From Bufo bufo (lineage: Eukaryota > Chordata > Amphibia > Anura > Bufonidae): a stretch of DNA of 64,000 bases. Below are positions 12,383 through 26,770 of the stretch, piece after piece (the stretch's first letter is position 1; every line of letters starts with the position of its first letter). The notes under the pieces were generated by a model. That model saw only the letters and a program-made list of their open reading frames with translations. It did not search any database and was not told the origin of the DNA. The position numbers and the translations under genes were made by a program. The stretch lies in contig NC_053389.1 in assembly GCF_905171765.1 (NCBI RefSeq), forward strand, positions 784,678,772 to 784,742,771, written 5' to 3'.

Positions 12383-13896
12383 TACAAAACCTGCTTTTGT
12401 TATTTCTTTCAAGATGCATGGGTGACAGAAGCCTCTGCCACTATCAAGCCAGATGCCTCTACAAAGAGAAAAAAGACACAAACCATGTGAGGTGACTGAA
12501 CAACTTTGGAAACGTTTGTCCGTTGAAATGTAACAAGGAACGATCGTTTTAGCCCAGCCATGATAGACCGTTATCCTTTGAAAAGAAGCCAGCCGCGTGT
12601 AATCATCTTCATCCGATGGTCAGACAAAAGATATTTTGTTCAAAATAAGATCGTGCGTGGGCGAAAGATCTTTCTTTGAAAGAACGTTCCAGGAAAGAGC
12701 TTTTGTCCATCGCCCCGGTTTCATTGAACGCGTACGGGCAGTTTGAACAACTGTAATGCCTATTACGGACTAAGATGTGTTTGGCTGTGTCTGTGAAACC
12801 AATGCTCACCAGGTGTTTGTTTGTTCATCTGCTGTTCAAGTAACGTCTATCTAAAGTGTCTGACCACCTTAAGGCTACCCCTAGGTGTTTACCAGAGAAC
12901 GCCAAAAGGCCGGTTGGACTTGGCTACTAGGGACCCAGGCTAAGTCTACCGAGTACGCAGGCAGAAAACAGGTGCGAGCTCATAGGCAACACACCTATCA
13001 GAAGCCAAGGAGTAGCAGAAGAGTAAAACAAGCCAGAGTCTAAGCCAGGAGAGTTAGCATAAGTCAAAACACAATACGGGTGTTAATCCAATAACAAGGC
13101 AAAGAGTAAAAGCCAGCAGATTCACTAGAAACCTAATCAGTAGACAAGGGGTAAATATTGAAACAGGTTGAGGTCTATTCACTGGAAGGTCCAACAGAAA
13201 TGCAGCACTCTTCTCAACACACACAACAAGCAGGAGCCTGGAAAACAAAAAGCACAGGCCCTGACAAACAGTAAGTGTTTGACTTAAATCCCCCACCTAG
13301 TTCTGGGATTGGATACCCAACCAGGGAACCGATTGGCCCAGCGTCCAGACTCACCGATAAGTCGATCATCCGGGTCTTGGCTGGTCGACGTGGCAACCCT
13401 CCTGGAACAACCATGCACAGGAACGTGGCAGGGTAAGATCCTGACAGGTACACTGCCAAACTGAATTCTTTGGCTCCATAAGCCACTTCAAACAGAAAAA
13501 AAGATGCTACTTAGTTATGTTATCCACATTACTATTCTGCCTCCGCTCATCCCTCTTCAAATGCTGCATCCAATGCAAACACCGGCTGTGACGTAATGTG
13601 CTGGTCTTGGGACATGTATGATGTCATAGCATCACACCGATAACCGATTGGACAGGGAGACGCAGAGCCAAAAACACATTGAATGATGAGTACGTAGGCC
13701 CCTGTGTGGGAACACCGTTGCTAGAAAAGCAGCGGAGGGGGGAACGGGCAGCGACAGGGGATACATAAGGCGAATACTACATTTTCTTATGCTTGGACAT
13801 CACACTCAGCAGTTTAGACCATCAGTCTTTTCTGCCCGAAAACCCTTCTAACTGCTATCCTTCTGAGGTAGTGCAGCCAACTTTGACATGAAGCAA

Positions 13897-13969
13897 GTTT
13901 CTGTAGTGTAGTGGCTATCACGTTCGCCTCACATGCGAAAGGTCCCCGGTTCGAAACCGGGCAGAAACA
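13897..13969 (+). tRNA. tRNA-Val (CAC), unit 8, loop variant
   Basis: A single change, C to T at position 38 (last base of the anticodon loop); stems and anticodon are unaffected. A G-tract upstream (near 13737) is also altered in this unit. Confidence 0.95.
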
Positions 13970-14365
13970 TGTACATTTTCATAAGCGTTGAAAGAGCTTA
14001 TGATGCATAATATCTAACCCCCACAACAAGTGACGGCATCTCTGCTTACTTCCAATTTTAAATGAAATTTACACTTTTTAGGGGCTATTGGGGTAAAACA
14101 AAAGAATGCAAAGCTTAGCTTTCATAAACACTGAGTGGGTATGGAGACTTTGTACGGGGCTTACACCCTGATCTTTTATCTCATCCAAATAATTCAGATC
14201 AAAGATCATAATAATAGTCAGATTTTTGTAGAATTATAGTGCATAAACTTAGACTTACCTATAGCTGTAAATGCTGGTCTCCAGGAACATTATAGCTAGT
14301 TTGTTCAAAAAAACATGTTTGACCGTTATGCCCACTTACATACCCAACGTACCAAGCGCATGGCT

Positions 14366-14438
14366 GTTTCTGTAGTGTAGTGGTTATCACATTCGCCTAA
14401 CACGCGAAAGGTCCCCGGTTCGAAACCGGGCAGAAACA
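14366..14438 (+). tRNA. tRNA-Val (AAC), unit 8
   Basis: Position 26 is A instead of G, the same variant as the 9497 copy. Otherwise consensus. Confidence 0.95.
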
Positions 14439-15950
14439 TACAAAACCTGCTTTTGTTATTTCTTTCAAGATGCATGGGTGACAGAAGCCTCTGCCACTAT
14501 CAAGCCAGATGCCTCTACAAAGAGAAAAAAGACACAAACCATGTGAGGTGACTGAACAACTTTGGAAACGTTTGTCCGTTGAAATGTAACAAGGAACGAT
14601 CGTTTTAGCCCAGCCATGATAGACCGTTATCCTTTGAAAAGAAGCCAGCCGCGTGTAATCATCTTCATCCGATGGTCAGACAAAAGATATTTTGTTCAAA
14701 ATAAGATCGTGCGTGGGCGAAAGATCTTTCTTTGAAAGAACGTTCCAGGAAAGAGCTTTTGTCCATCGCCCCGGTTTCATTGAACGCGTACGGGCAGTTT
14801 GAACAACTGTAATGCCTATTACGGACTAAGATGTGTTTGGCTGTGTCTGTGAAACCAATGCTCACCAGGTGTTTGTTTGTTCATCTGCTGTTCAAGTAAC
14901 GTCTATCTAAAGTGTCTGACCACCTTAAGGCTACCCCTAGGTGTTTACCAGAGAACGCCAAAAGGCCGGTTGGACTTGGCTACTAGGGACCCAGGCTAAG
15001 TCTACCGAGTACGCAGGCAGAAAACAGGTGCGAGCTCATAGGCAACACACCTATCAGAAGCCAAGGAGTAGCAGAAGAGTAAAACAAGCCAGAGTCTAAG
15101 CCAGGAGAGTTAGCATAAGTCAAAACACAATACGGGTGTTAATCCAATAACAAGGCAAAGAGTAAAAGCCAGCAGATTCACTAGAAACCTAATCAGTAGA
15201 CAAGGGGTAAATATTGAAACAGGTTGAGGTCTATTCACTGGAAGGTCCAACAGAAATGCAGCACTCTTCTCAACACACACAACAAGCAGGAGCCTGGAAA
15301 ACAAAAAGCACAGGCCCTGACAAACAGTAAGTGTTTGACTTAAATCCCCCACCTAGTTCTGGGATTGGATACCCAACCAGGGAACCGATTGGCCCAGCGT
15401 CCAGACTCACCGATAAGTCGATCATCCGGGTCTTGGCTGGTCGACGTGGCAACCCTCCTGGAACAACCATGCACAGGAACGTGGCAGGGTAAGATCCTGA
15501 CAGGTACACTGCCAAACTGAATTCTTTGGCTCCATAAGCCACTTCAAACAGAAAAAAAGATGCTACTTAGTTATGTTATCCACATTACTATTCTGCCTCC
15601 GCTCATCCCTCTTCAAATGCTGCATCCAATGCAAACACCGGCTGTGACGTAATGTGCTGGTCTTGGGACATGTATGATGTCATAGCATCACACCGATAAG
15701 CGATTGGACAGGGAGACGCAGAGCCAAAAACACATTGAATGATGAGTACGTAGGCCCCTGTGTGGGAACACCGTTGCTAGAAAAGCAGCGGAGGGGACCG
15801 GGCAGCGATAGGGGATACATAAGGCGAATACTACATTTTCTTATGCTTGGACATCACACTCAGCAGTTTAGACCATCAGTCTTTTCTGCCCGAAAACCCT
15901 TCTAACTGCTATCCTTCTGAGGTAGTGCAGCCAACTTTGACATGAAGCAA

Positions 15951-16023
15951 GTTTCTGTAGTGTAGTGGCTATCACGTTCGCCTCACACGCGAAAGGTCCC
16001 CGGTTCGAAACCGGGCAGAAACA
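15951..16023 (+). tRNA. tRNA-Val (CAC), unit 9
   Basis: Identical over 73 nt to the 806 copy. Confidence 0.97.
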
Positions 16024-16419
16024 TGTACATTTTCATAAGCGTTGAAAGAGCTTATGATGCATAATATCTAACCCCCACAACAAGTGACGGCATCTCTGCT
16101 TACTTCCAATTTTAAATGAAATTTACACTTTTTAGGGGCTATTGGGGTAAAACAAAAGAATGCAAAGCTTAGCTTTCATAAACACTGAGTGGGTATGGAG
16201 ACTTTGTACGGGGCTTACACCCTGATCTTTTATCTCATCCAAATAATTCAGATCAAAGATCATAATAATAGTCAGATTTTTGTAGAATTATAGTGCATAA
16301 ACTTAGACTTACCTATAGCTGTAAATGCTGGTCTCCAGGAACATTATAGCTAGTTTGTTCAAAAAAACATGTTTGACCGTTATGCCCACTTACATACCCA
16401 ACGTACCAAGCGCATGGCT

Positions 16420-16492
16420 GTTTCTGTAGTGTAGTGGTTATCACGTTCGCCTAACACGCGAAAGGTCCCCGGTTCGAAACCGGGCAGAAACA
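16420..16492 (+). tRNA. tRNA-Val (AAC), unit 9
   Basis: Consensus AAC sequence. Confidence 0.97.
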
Positions 16493-18006
16493 TACAAAAC
16501 CTGCTTTTGTTATTTCTTTCAAGATGCATGGGTGACAGAAGCCTCTGCCACTATCAAGCCAGATGCCTCTACAAAGAGAAAAAAGACACAAACCATGTGA
16601 GGTGACTGAACAACTTTGGAAACGTTTGTCCGTTGAAATGTAACAAGGAACGATCGTTTTAGCCCAGCCATGATAGACCGTTATCCTTTGAAAAGAAGCC
16701 AGCCGCGTGTAATCATCTTCATCCGATGGTCAGACAAAAGATATTTTGTTCAAAATAAGATCGTGCGTGGGCGAAAGATCTTTCTTTGAAAGAACGTTCC
16801 AGGAAAGAGCTTTTGTCCATCGCCCCGGTTTCATTGAACGCGTACGGGCAGTTTGAACAACTGTAATGCCTATTACGGACTAAGATGTGTTTGGCTGTGT
16901 CTGTGAAACCAATGCTCACCAGGTGTTTGTTTGTTCATCTGCTGTTCAAGTAACGTCTATCTAAAGTGTCTGACCACCTTAAGGCTACCCCTAGGTGTTT
17001 ACCAGAGAACGCCAAAAGGCCGGTTGGACTTGGCTACTAGGGACCCAGGCTAAGTCTACCGAGTACGCAGGCAGAAAACAGGTGCGAGCTCATAGGCAAC
17101 ACACCTATCAGAAGCCAAGGAGTAGCAGAAGAGTAAAACAAGCCAGAGTCTAAGCCAGGAGAGTTAGCATAAGTCAAAACACAATACGGGTGTTAATCCA
17201 ATAACAAGGCAAAGAGTAAAAGCCAGCAGATTCACTAGAAACCTAATCAGTAGACAAGGGGTAAATATTGAAACAGGTTGAGGTCTATTCACTGGAAGGT
17301 CCAACAGAAATGCAGCACTCTTCTCAACACACACAACAAGCAGGAGCCTGGAAAACAAAAAGCACAGGCCCTGACAAACAGTAAGTGTTTGACTTAAATC
17401 CCCCACCTAGTTCTGGGATTGGATACCCAACCAGGGAACCGATTGGCCCAGCGTCCAGACTCACCGATAAGTCGATCATCCGGGTCTTGGCTGGTCGACG
17501 TGGCAACCCTCCTGGAACAACCATGCACAGGAACGTGGCAGGGTAAGATCCTGACAGGTACACTGCCAAACTGAATTCTTTGGCTCCATAAGCCACTTCA
17601 AACAGAAAAAAAGATGCTACTTAGTTATGTTATCCACATTACTATTCTGCCTCCGCTCATCCCTCTTCAAATGCTGCATCCAATGCAAACACCGGCTGTG
17701 ACGTAATGTGCTGGTCTTGGGACATGTATGATGTCATAGCATCACACCGATAACCGATTGGACAGGGAGACGCAGAGCCAAAAACACATTGAATGATGAG
17801 TACGTAGGCCCCTGTGTGGGAACACCGTTGCTAGAAAAGCAGCGGAGGGGGGACCGGGCAGCGACAGGGGATACATAAGGCGAATACTACATTTTCTTAT
17901 GCTTGGACATCACACTCAGCAGTTTAGACCATCAGTCTTTTCTGCCCGAAAACCCTTCTAACTGCTATCCTTCTGAGGTAGTGCAGCCAACTTTGACATG
18001 AAGCAA

Positions 18007-18079
18007 GTTTCTGTAGTGTAGTGGCTATCACGTTCGCCTCACACGCGAAAGGTCCCCGGTTCGAAACCGGGCAGAAACA
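18007..18079 (+). tRNA. tRNA-Val (CAC), unit 10
   Basis: Identical over 73 nt to the 806 copy; one extra G in the upstream G-tract near 17850. Confidence 0.97.
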
Positions 18080-18475
18080 TGTACATTTTCATAAGCGTTG
18101 AAAGAGCTTATGATGCATAATATCTAACCCCCACAACAAGTGACGGCATCTCTGCTTACTTCCAATTTTAAATGAAATTTACACTTTTTAGGGGCTATTG
18201 GGGTAAAACAAAAGAATGCAAAGCTTAGCTTTCATAAACACTGAGTGGGTATGGAGACTTTGTACGGGGCTTACACCCTGATCTTTTATCTCATCCAAAT
18301 AATTCAGATCAAAGATCATAATAATAGTCAGATTTTTGTAGAATTATAGTGCATAAACTTAGACTTACCTATAGCTGTAAATGCTGGTCTCCAGGAACAT
18401 TATAGCTAGTTTGTTCAAAAAAACATGTTTGACCGTTATGCCCACTTACATACCCAACGTACCAAGCGCATGGCT

Positions 18476-18548
18476 GTTTCTGTAGTGTAGTGGTTATCAC
18501 GTTCGCCTAACACGCGAAAGGTCCCCGGTTCGAAACCGGGCAGAAACA
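18476..18548 (+). tRNA. tRNA-Val (AAC), unit 10
   Basis: Consensus AAC sequence. Confidence 0.97.
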
Positions 18549-20061
18549 TACAAAACCTGCTTTTGTTATTTCTTTCAAGATGCATGGGTGACAGAAGCCT
18601 CTGCCACTATCAAGCCAGATGCCTCTACAAAGAGAAAAAAGACACAAACCATGTGAGGTGACTGAACAACTTTGGAAACGTTTGTCCGTTGAAATGTAAC
18701 AAGGAACGATCGTTTTAGCCCAGCCATGATAGACCGTTATCCTTTGAAAAGAAGCCAGCCGCGTGTAATCATCTTCATCCGATGGTCAGACAAAAGATAT
18801 TTTGTTCAAAATAAGATCGTGCGTGGGCGAAAGATCTTTCTTTGAAAGAACGTTCCAGGAAAGAGCTTTTGTCCATCGCCCCGGTTTCATTGAACGCGTA
18901 CGGGCAGTTTGAACAACTGTAATGCCTATTACGGACTAAGATGTGTTTGGCTGTGTCTGTGAAACCAATGCTCACCAGGTGTTTGTTTGTTCATCTGCTG
19001 TTCAAGCAACGTCTATCTAAAGTGTCTGACCACCTTAAGGCTACCCCTAGGTGTTTACCAGAGAACGCCAAAAGGCCGGTTGGACTTGGCTACTAGGGAC
19101 CCAGGCTAAGTCTACCGAGTACGCAGGCAGAAAACAGGTGCGAGCTCATAGGCAACACACCTATCAGAAGCCAAGGAGTAGCAGAAGAGTAAAACAAGCC
19201 AGAGTCTAAGCCAGGAGAGTTAGCATAAGTCAAAACACAATACGGGTGTTAATCCAATAACAAGGCAAAGAGTAAAAGCCAGCAGATTCACTAGAAACCT
19301 AATCAGTAGACAAGGGGTAAATATTGAAACAGGTTGAGGTCTATTCACTGGAAGGTCCAACAGAAATGCAGCACTCTTCTCAACACACACAACAAGCAGG
19401 AGCCTGGAAAACAAAAAGCACAGGCCCTGACAAACAGTAAGTGTTTGACTTAAATCCCCCACCTAGTTCTGGGATTGGATACCCAACCAGGGAACCGATT
19501 GGCCCAGCGTCCAGACTCACCGATAAGTCGATCATCCGGGTCTTGGCTGGTCGACGTGGCAACCCTCCTGGAACAACCATGCACAGGAACGTGGCAGGGT
19601 AAGATCCTGACAGGTACACTGCCAAACTGAATTCTTTGGCTCCATAAGCCACTTCAAACAGAAAAAAAGATGCTACTTAGTTATGTTATCCACATTACTA
19701 TTCTGCCTCCGCTCATCCCTCTTCAAATGCTGCATCCAATGCAAACACCGGCTGTGACGTAATGTGCTGGTCTTGGGACATGTATGATGTCATAGCATCA
19801 CACCGATAACCGATTGGACAGGGAGACGCAGAGCCAAAAACACATTGAATGATGAGTACGTAGGCCCCTGTGTGGGAACACCGTTGCTAGAAAAGCAGCG
19901 GAGGGGAACCGGGCAGCGACAGGGGATACATAAGGCGAATACTACATTTTCTTATGCTTGGACATCACACTCAGCAGTTTAGACCATCAGTCTTTTTTGC
20001 CCGAAAACCCTTCTAACTGCTATCCTTCTGAGGTAGTGCAGCCAACTTTGACATGAAGCAA

Positions 20062-20134
20062 GTTTCTGTAGTGTAGTGGCTATCACGTTCGCCTCACACG
20101 CGAAAGGTCCCCGGTTCGAAACCGGGCAGAAACA
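20062..20134 (+). tRNA. tRNA-Val (CAC), unit 11
   Basis: The body is identical to the 806 copy. The flanks share the long T-run and A-rich insertion of the unit around 9026. Confidence 0.97.
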
Positions 20135-20532
20135 TGTACATTTTCATAAGCGTTGAAAGAGCTTATGATGCATAATATCTAACCCCCACAACAAGTGACG
20201 GCATCTCTGCTTACTTCCAATTTTAAATAAAAAATTTACACTTTTTAGGGGCTATTGGGGTAAAACAAAAGAATGCAAAGCTTAGCTTTCATAAACACTG
20301 AGTGGGTATGGAGACTTTGTACGGGGCTTACACCCTGATCTTTTATCTCATCCAAATAATTCAGATCAAAGATCATAATAATAGTCAGATTTTTGTAGAA
20401 TTATAGTGCATAAACTTAGACTTACCTATAGCTGTAAATGCTGGTCTCCAGGAACATTATAGCTAGTTTGTTCAAAAAAACATGTTTGACCGTTATGCCC
20501 ACTTACATACCCAACGTACCAAGCGCATGGCT

Positions 20533-20605
20533 GTTTCTGTAGTGTAGTGGTTATCACGTTCGCCTAACACGCGAAAGGTCCCCGGTTCGAAACCGGGCAG
20601 AAACA
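20533..20605 (+). tRNA. tRNA-Val (AAC), unit 11
   Basis: Consensus AAC sequence. Confidence 0.97.
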
Positions 20606-22118
20606 TACAAAACCTGCTTTTGTTATTTCTTTCAAGATTCATGGGTGACAGAAGCCTCTGCCACTATCAAGCCAGATGCCTCTACAAAGAGAAAAAAGAC
20701 ACAAACCATGTGAGGTGACTGAACAACTTTGGAAACGTTTGTCCGTTGAAATGTAACAAGGAACGATCGTTTTAGCCCAGCCATGATAGACCGTTATCCT
20801 TTGAAAAGAAGCCAGCCGCGTGTAATCATCTTCATCCGATGGTCAGACAAAAGATATTTTGTTCAAAATAAGATCGTGCGTGGGCGAAAGATCTTTCTTT
20901 GAAAGAACGTTCCAGGAAAGAGCTTTTGTCCATCGCCCCGGTTTCATTGAACGCGTACGGGCAGTTTGAACAACTGTAATGCCTATTACGGACTAAGATG
21001 TGTTTGGCTGTGTCTGTGAAACCAATGCTCACCAGGTGTTTGTTTGTTCATCTGCTGTTCAAGTAACGTCTATCTAAAGTGTCTGACCACCTTAAGGCTA
21101 CCCCTAGGTGTTTACCAGAGAACGCCAAAAGGCCGGTTGGACTTGGCTACTAGGGACCCAGGCTAAGTCTACCGAGTACGCAGGCAGAAAACAGGTGCGA
21201 GCTCATAGGCAACACACCTATCAGAAGCCAAGGAGTAGCAGAAGAGTAAAACAAGCCAGAGTCTAAGCCAGGAGAGTTAGCATAAGTCAAAACACAATAC
21301 GGGTGTTAATCCAATAACAAGGCAAAGAGTAAAAGCCAGCAGATTCACTAGAAACCTAATCAGTAGACAAGGGGTAAATATTGAAACAGGTTGAGGTCTA
21401 TTCACTGGAAGGTCCAACAGAAATGCAGCACTCTTCTCAACACACACAACAAGCAGGAGCCTGGAAAACAAAAAGCACAGGCCCTGACAAACAGTAAGTG
21501 TTTGACTTAAATCCCCCACCTAGTTCTGGGATTGGATACCCAACCAGGGAACCGATTGGCCCAGCGTCCAGACTCACCGATAAGTCGATCATCCGGGTCT
21601 TGGCTGGTCGACGTGGCAACCCTCCTGGAACAACCATGCACAGGAACGTGGCAGGGTAAGATCCTGACAGGTACACTGCCAAACTGAATTCTTTGGCTCC
21701 ATAAGCCACTTCAAACAGAAAAAAAGATGCTACTTAGTTATGTTATCCACATTACTATTCTGCCTCCGCTCATCCCTCTTCAAATGCTGCATCCAATGCA
21801 AACACCGGCTGTGACGTAATGTGCTGGTCTTGGGACATGTATGATGTCATAGCATCACACCGATAACCGATTGGACAGGGAGACGCAGAGCCAAAAACAC
21901 ATTGAATGATGAGTACGTAGGCCCCTGTGTGGGAACACCGTTGCTAGAAAAGCAGCGGAGGGGGACCGGGCAGCGACAGGGGATACATAAGGCGAATACT
22001 ACATTTTCTTATGCTTGGACATCACACTCAGCAGTTTAGACCATCAGTCTTTTCTGCCCGAAAACCCTTCTAACTGCTATCCTTCTGAGGTAGTGCAGCC
22101 AACTTTGACATGAAGCAA

Positions 22119-22191
22119 GTTTCTGTAGTGTAGTGGCTATCACGTTCGCCTCACACGCGAAAGGTCCCCGGTTCGAAACCGGGCAGAAACA
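22119..22191 (+). tRNA. tRNA-Val (CAC), unit 12
   Basis: Identical over 73 nt to the 806 copy. Confidence 0.97.
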
Positions 22192-22587
22192 TGTACATTT
22201 TCATAAGCGTTGAAAGAGCTTATGATGCATAATATCTAACCCCCACAACAAGTGACGGCATCTCTGCTTACTTCCAATTTTAAATGAAATTTACACTTTT
22301 TAGGGGCTATTGGGGTAAAACAAAAGAATGCAAAGCTTAGCTTTCATAAACACTGAGTGGGTATGGAGACTTTGTACGGGGCTTACACCCTGATCTTTTA
22401 TCTCATCCAAATAATTCAGATCAAAGATCATAATAATAGTCAGATTTTTGTAGAATTATAGTGCATAAACTTAGACTTACCTATAGCTGTAAATGCTGGT
22501 CTCCAGGAACATTATAGCTAGTTTGTTCAAAAAAACATGTTTGACCGTTATGCCCACTTACATACCCAACATACCAAGCGCATGGCT

Positions 22588-22660
22588 GTTTCTGTAGTGT
22601 AGTGGTTATCACGTTCGCCTAACACGCGAAAGGTCCCCGGTTCGAAACCGGGCAGAAACA
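22588..22660 (+). tRNA. tRNA-Val (AAC), unit 12
   Basis: Consensus AAC sequence. A G-to-A change about 18 nt upstream is shared with the 24643 and 30809 units. Confidence 0.97.
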
Positions 22661-24173
22661 TACAAAACCTGCTTTTGTTATTTCTTTCAAGATGCATGGG
22701 TGACAGAAGCCTCTGCCACTATCAAGCCAGATGCCTCTACAAAGAGAAAAAAGACACAAACCATGTGAGGTGACTGAACAACTTTGGAAACGTTTGTCCG
22801 TTGAAATGTAACAAGGAACGATCGTTTTAGCCCAGCCATGATAGACCGTTATCCTTTGAAAAGAAGCCAGCCGCGTGTAATCATCTTCATCCGATGGTCA
22901 GACAAAAGATATTTTGTTCAAAATAAGATCGTGCGTGGGCGAAAGATCTTTCTTTGAAAGAACGTTCCAGGAAAGAGCTTTTGTCCATCGCCCCGGTTTC
23001 ATTGAACGCGTACGGGCAGTTTGAACAACTGTAATGCCTATTACGGACTAAGATGTGTTTGGCTGTGTCTGTGAAACCAATGCTCACCAGGTGTTTGTTT
23101 GTTCATCTGCTGTTCAAGTAACGTCTATCTAAAGTGTCTGACCACCTTAAGGCTACCCCTAGGTGTTTACCAGAGAACGCCAAAAGGCCGGTTGGACTTG
23201 GCTACTAGGGACCCAGGCTAAGTCTACCGAGTACGCAGGCAGAAAACAGGTGCGAGCTCATAGGCAACACACCTATCAGAAGCCAAGGAGTAGCAGAAGA
23301 GTAAAACAAGCCAGAGTCTAAGCCAGGAGAGTTAGCATAAGTCAAAACACAATACGGGTGTTAATCCAATAACAAGGCAAAGAGTAAAAGCCAGCAGATT
23401 CACTAGAAACCTAATCAGTAGACAAGGGGTAAATATTGAAACAGGTTGAGGTCTATTCACTGGAAGGTCCAACAGAAATGCAGCACTCTTCTCAACACAC
23501 ACAACAAGCAGGAGCCTGGAAAACAAAAAGCACAGGCCCTGACAAACAGTAAGTGTTTGACTTAAATCCCCCACCTAGTTCTGGGATTGGATACCCAACC
23601 AGGGAACCGATTGGCCCAGCGTCCAGACTCACCGATAAGTCGATCATCCGGGTCTTGGCTGGTCGACGTGGCAACCCTCCTGGAACAACCATGCACAGGA
23701 ACGTGGCAGGGTAAGATCCTGACAGGTACACTGCCAAACTGAATTCTTTGGCTCCATAAGCCACTTCAAACAGAAAAAAAGATGCTACTTAGTTATGTTA
23801 TCCACATTACTATTCTGCCTCCGCTCATCCCTCTTCAAATGCTGCATCCAATGCAAACACCGGCTGTGACGTAATGTGCTGGTCTTGGGACATGTATGAT
23901 GTCATAGCATCACACCGATAACCGATTGGACAGGGAGACGCAGAGCCAAAAACACATTGAATGATGAGTACGTAGGCCCCTGTGTGGGAACACCGTTGCT
24001 AGAAAAGCAGCGGAGGGGGACCGGGCAGCGACAGGGGATACATAAGGCGAATACTACATTTTCTTATGCTTGGACATCACACTCAGCAGTTTAGACCATC
24101 AGTCTTTTCTGCCCGAAAACCCTTCTAACTGCTATCCTTCTGAGGTAGTGCAGCCAACTTTGACATGAAGCAA

Positions 24174-24246
24174 GTTTCTGTAGTGTAGTGGCTATCACGT
24201 TCGCCTCACACGCGAAAGGTCCCCGGTTCGAAACCGGGCAGAAACA
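24174..24246 (+). tRNA. tRNA-Val (CAC), unit 13
   Basis: Identical over 73 nt to the 806 copy. Confidence 0.97.
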
Positions 24247-24642
24247 TGTACATTTTCATAAGCGTTGAAAGAGCTTATGATGCATAATATCTAACCCCCA
24301 CAACAAGTGACGGCATCTCTGCTTACTTCCAATTTTAAATGAAATTTACACTTTTTAGGGGCTATTGGGGTAAAACAAAAGAATGCAAAGCTTAGCTTTC
24401 ATAAACACTGAGTGGGTATGGAGACTTTGTACGGGGCTTACACCCTGATCTTTTATCTCATCCAAATAATTCAGATCAAAGATCATAATAATAGTCAGAT
24501 TTTTGTAGAATTATAGTGCATAAACTTAGACTTACCTATAGCTGTAAATGCTGGTCTCCAGGAACATTATAGCTAGTTTGTTCAAAAAAACATGTTTGAC
24601 CGTTATGCCCACTTACATACCCAACATACCAAGCGCATGGCT

Positions 24643-24715
24643 GTTTCTGTAGTGTAGTGGTTATCACGTTCGCCTAACACGCGAAAGGTCCCCGGTTCGA
24701 AACCGGGCAGAAACA
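24643..24715 (+). tRNA. tRNA-Val (AAC), unit 13
   Basis: Consensus AAC sequence. Confidence 0.97.
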
Positions 24716-26228
24716 TACAAAACCTGCTTTTGTTATTTCTTTCAAGATGCATGGGTGACAGAAGCCTCTGCCACTATCAAGCCAGATGCCTCTACAAAGA
24801 GAAAAAAGACACAAACCATGTGAGGTGACTGAACAACTTTGGAAACGTTTGTCCGTTGAAATGTAACAAGGAACGATCGTTTTAGCCCAGCCATGATAGA
24901 CCGTTATCCTTTGAAAAGAAGCCAGCCGCGTGTAATCATCTTCATCCGATGGTCAGACAAAAGATATTTTGTTCAAAATAAGATCGTGCGTGGGCGAAAG
25001 ATCTTTCTTTGAAAGAACGTTCCAGGAAAGAGCTTTTGTCCATCGCCCCGGTTTCATTGAACGCGTACGGGCAGTTTGAACAACTGTAATGCCTATTACG
25101 GACTAAGATGTGTTTGGCTGTGTCTGTGAAACCAATGCTCACCAGGTGTTTGTTTGTTCATCTGCTGTTCAAGCAACGTCTATCTAAAGTGTCTGACCAC
25201 CTTAAGGCTACCCCTAGGTGTTTACCAGAGAACGCCAAAAGGCCGGTTGGACTTGGCTACTAGGGACCCAGGCTAAGTCTACCGAGTACGCAGGCAGAAA
25301 ACAGGTGCGAGCTCATAGGCAACACACCTATCAGAAGCCAAGGAGTAGCAGAAGAGTAAAACAAGCCAGAGTCTAAGCCAGGAGAGTTAGCATAAGTCAA
25401 AACACAATACGGGTGTTAATCCAATAACAAGGCAAAGAGTAAAAGCCAGCAGATTCACTAGAAACCTAATCAGTAGACAAGGGGTAAATATTGAAACAGG
25501 TTGAGGTCTATTCACTGGAAGGTCCAACAGAAATGCAGCACTCTTCTCAACACACACAACAAGCAGGAGCCTGGAAAACAAAAAGCACAGGCCCTGACAA
25601 ACAGTAAGTGTTTGACTTAAATCCCCCACCTAGTTCTGGGATTGGATACCCAACCAGGGAACCGATTGGCCCAGCGTCCAGACTCACCGATAAGTCGATC
25701 ATCCGGGTCTTGGCTGGTCGACGTGGCAACCCTCCTGGAACAACCATGCACAGGAACGTGGCAGGGTAAGATCCTGACAGGTACACTGCCAAACTGAATT
25801 CTTTGGCTCCATAAGCCACTTCAAACAGAAAAAAAGATGCTACTTAGTTATGTTATCCACATTACTATTCTGCCTCCGCTCATCCCTCTTCAAATGCTGC
25901 ATCCAATGCAAACACCGGCTGTGACGTAATGTGCTGGTCTTGGGACATGTATGATGTCATAGCATCACACCGATAACCGATTGGACAGGGAGACGCAGAG
26001 CCAAAAACACATTGAATGATGAGTACGTAGGCCCCTGTGTGGGAACACCGTTGCTAGAAAAGCAGCGGAGGGGAACCGGGCAGCGACAGGGGATACATAA
26101 GGCGAATACTACATTTTCTTATGCTTGGACATCACACTCAGCAGTTTAGACCATCAGTCTTTTCTGCCCGAAAACCCTTCTAACTGCTATCCTTCTGAGG
26201 TAGTGCAGCCAACTTTGACATGAAGCAA

Positions 26229-26301
26229 GTTTCTGTAGTGTAGTGGCTATCACGTTCGCCTCACACGCGAAAGGTCCCCGGTTCGAAACCGGGCAGAAAC
26301 A
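26229..26301 (+). tRNA. tRNA-Val (CAC), unit 14
   Basis: Identical over 73 nt to the 806 copy. Confidence 0.97.
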
Positions 26302-26697
26302 TGTACATTTTCATAAGCGTTGAAAGAGCTTATGATGCATAATATCTAACCCCCACAACAAGTGACGGCATCTCTGCTTACTTCCAATTTTAAATGAAAT
26401 TTACACTTTTTAGGGGCTATTGGGGTAAAACAAAAGAATGCAAAGCTTAGCTTTCATAAACACTGAGTGGGTATGGAGACTTTGTACGGGGCTTACACCC
26501 TGATCTTTTATCTCATCCAAATAATTCAGATCAAAGATCATAATAATAGTCAGATTTTTGTAGAATTATAGTGCATAAACTTAGACTTACCTATAGCTGT
26601 AAATGCTGGTCTCCAGGAACATTATAGCTAGTTTGTTCAAAAAAACATGTTTGACCGTTATGCCCACTTACATACCCAACGTACCAAGCGCATGGCT

Positions 26698-26770
26698 GTT
26701 TCTGTAGTGTAGTGGTTATCACGTTCGCCTAACACGCGAAAGGTCCCCGGTTCGAAACCGGGCAGAAACA
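26698..26770 (+). tRNA. tRNA-Val (AAC), unit 14
   Basis: Consensus AAC sequence. Confidence 0.97.
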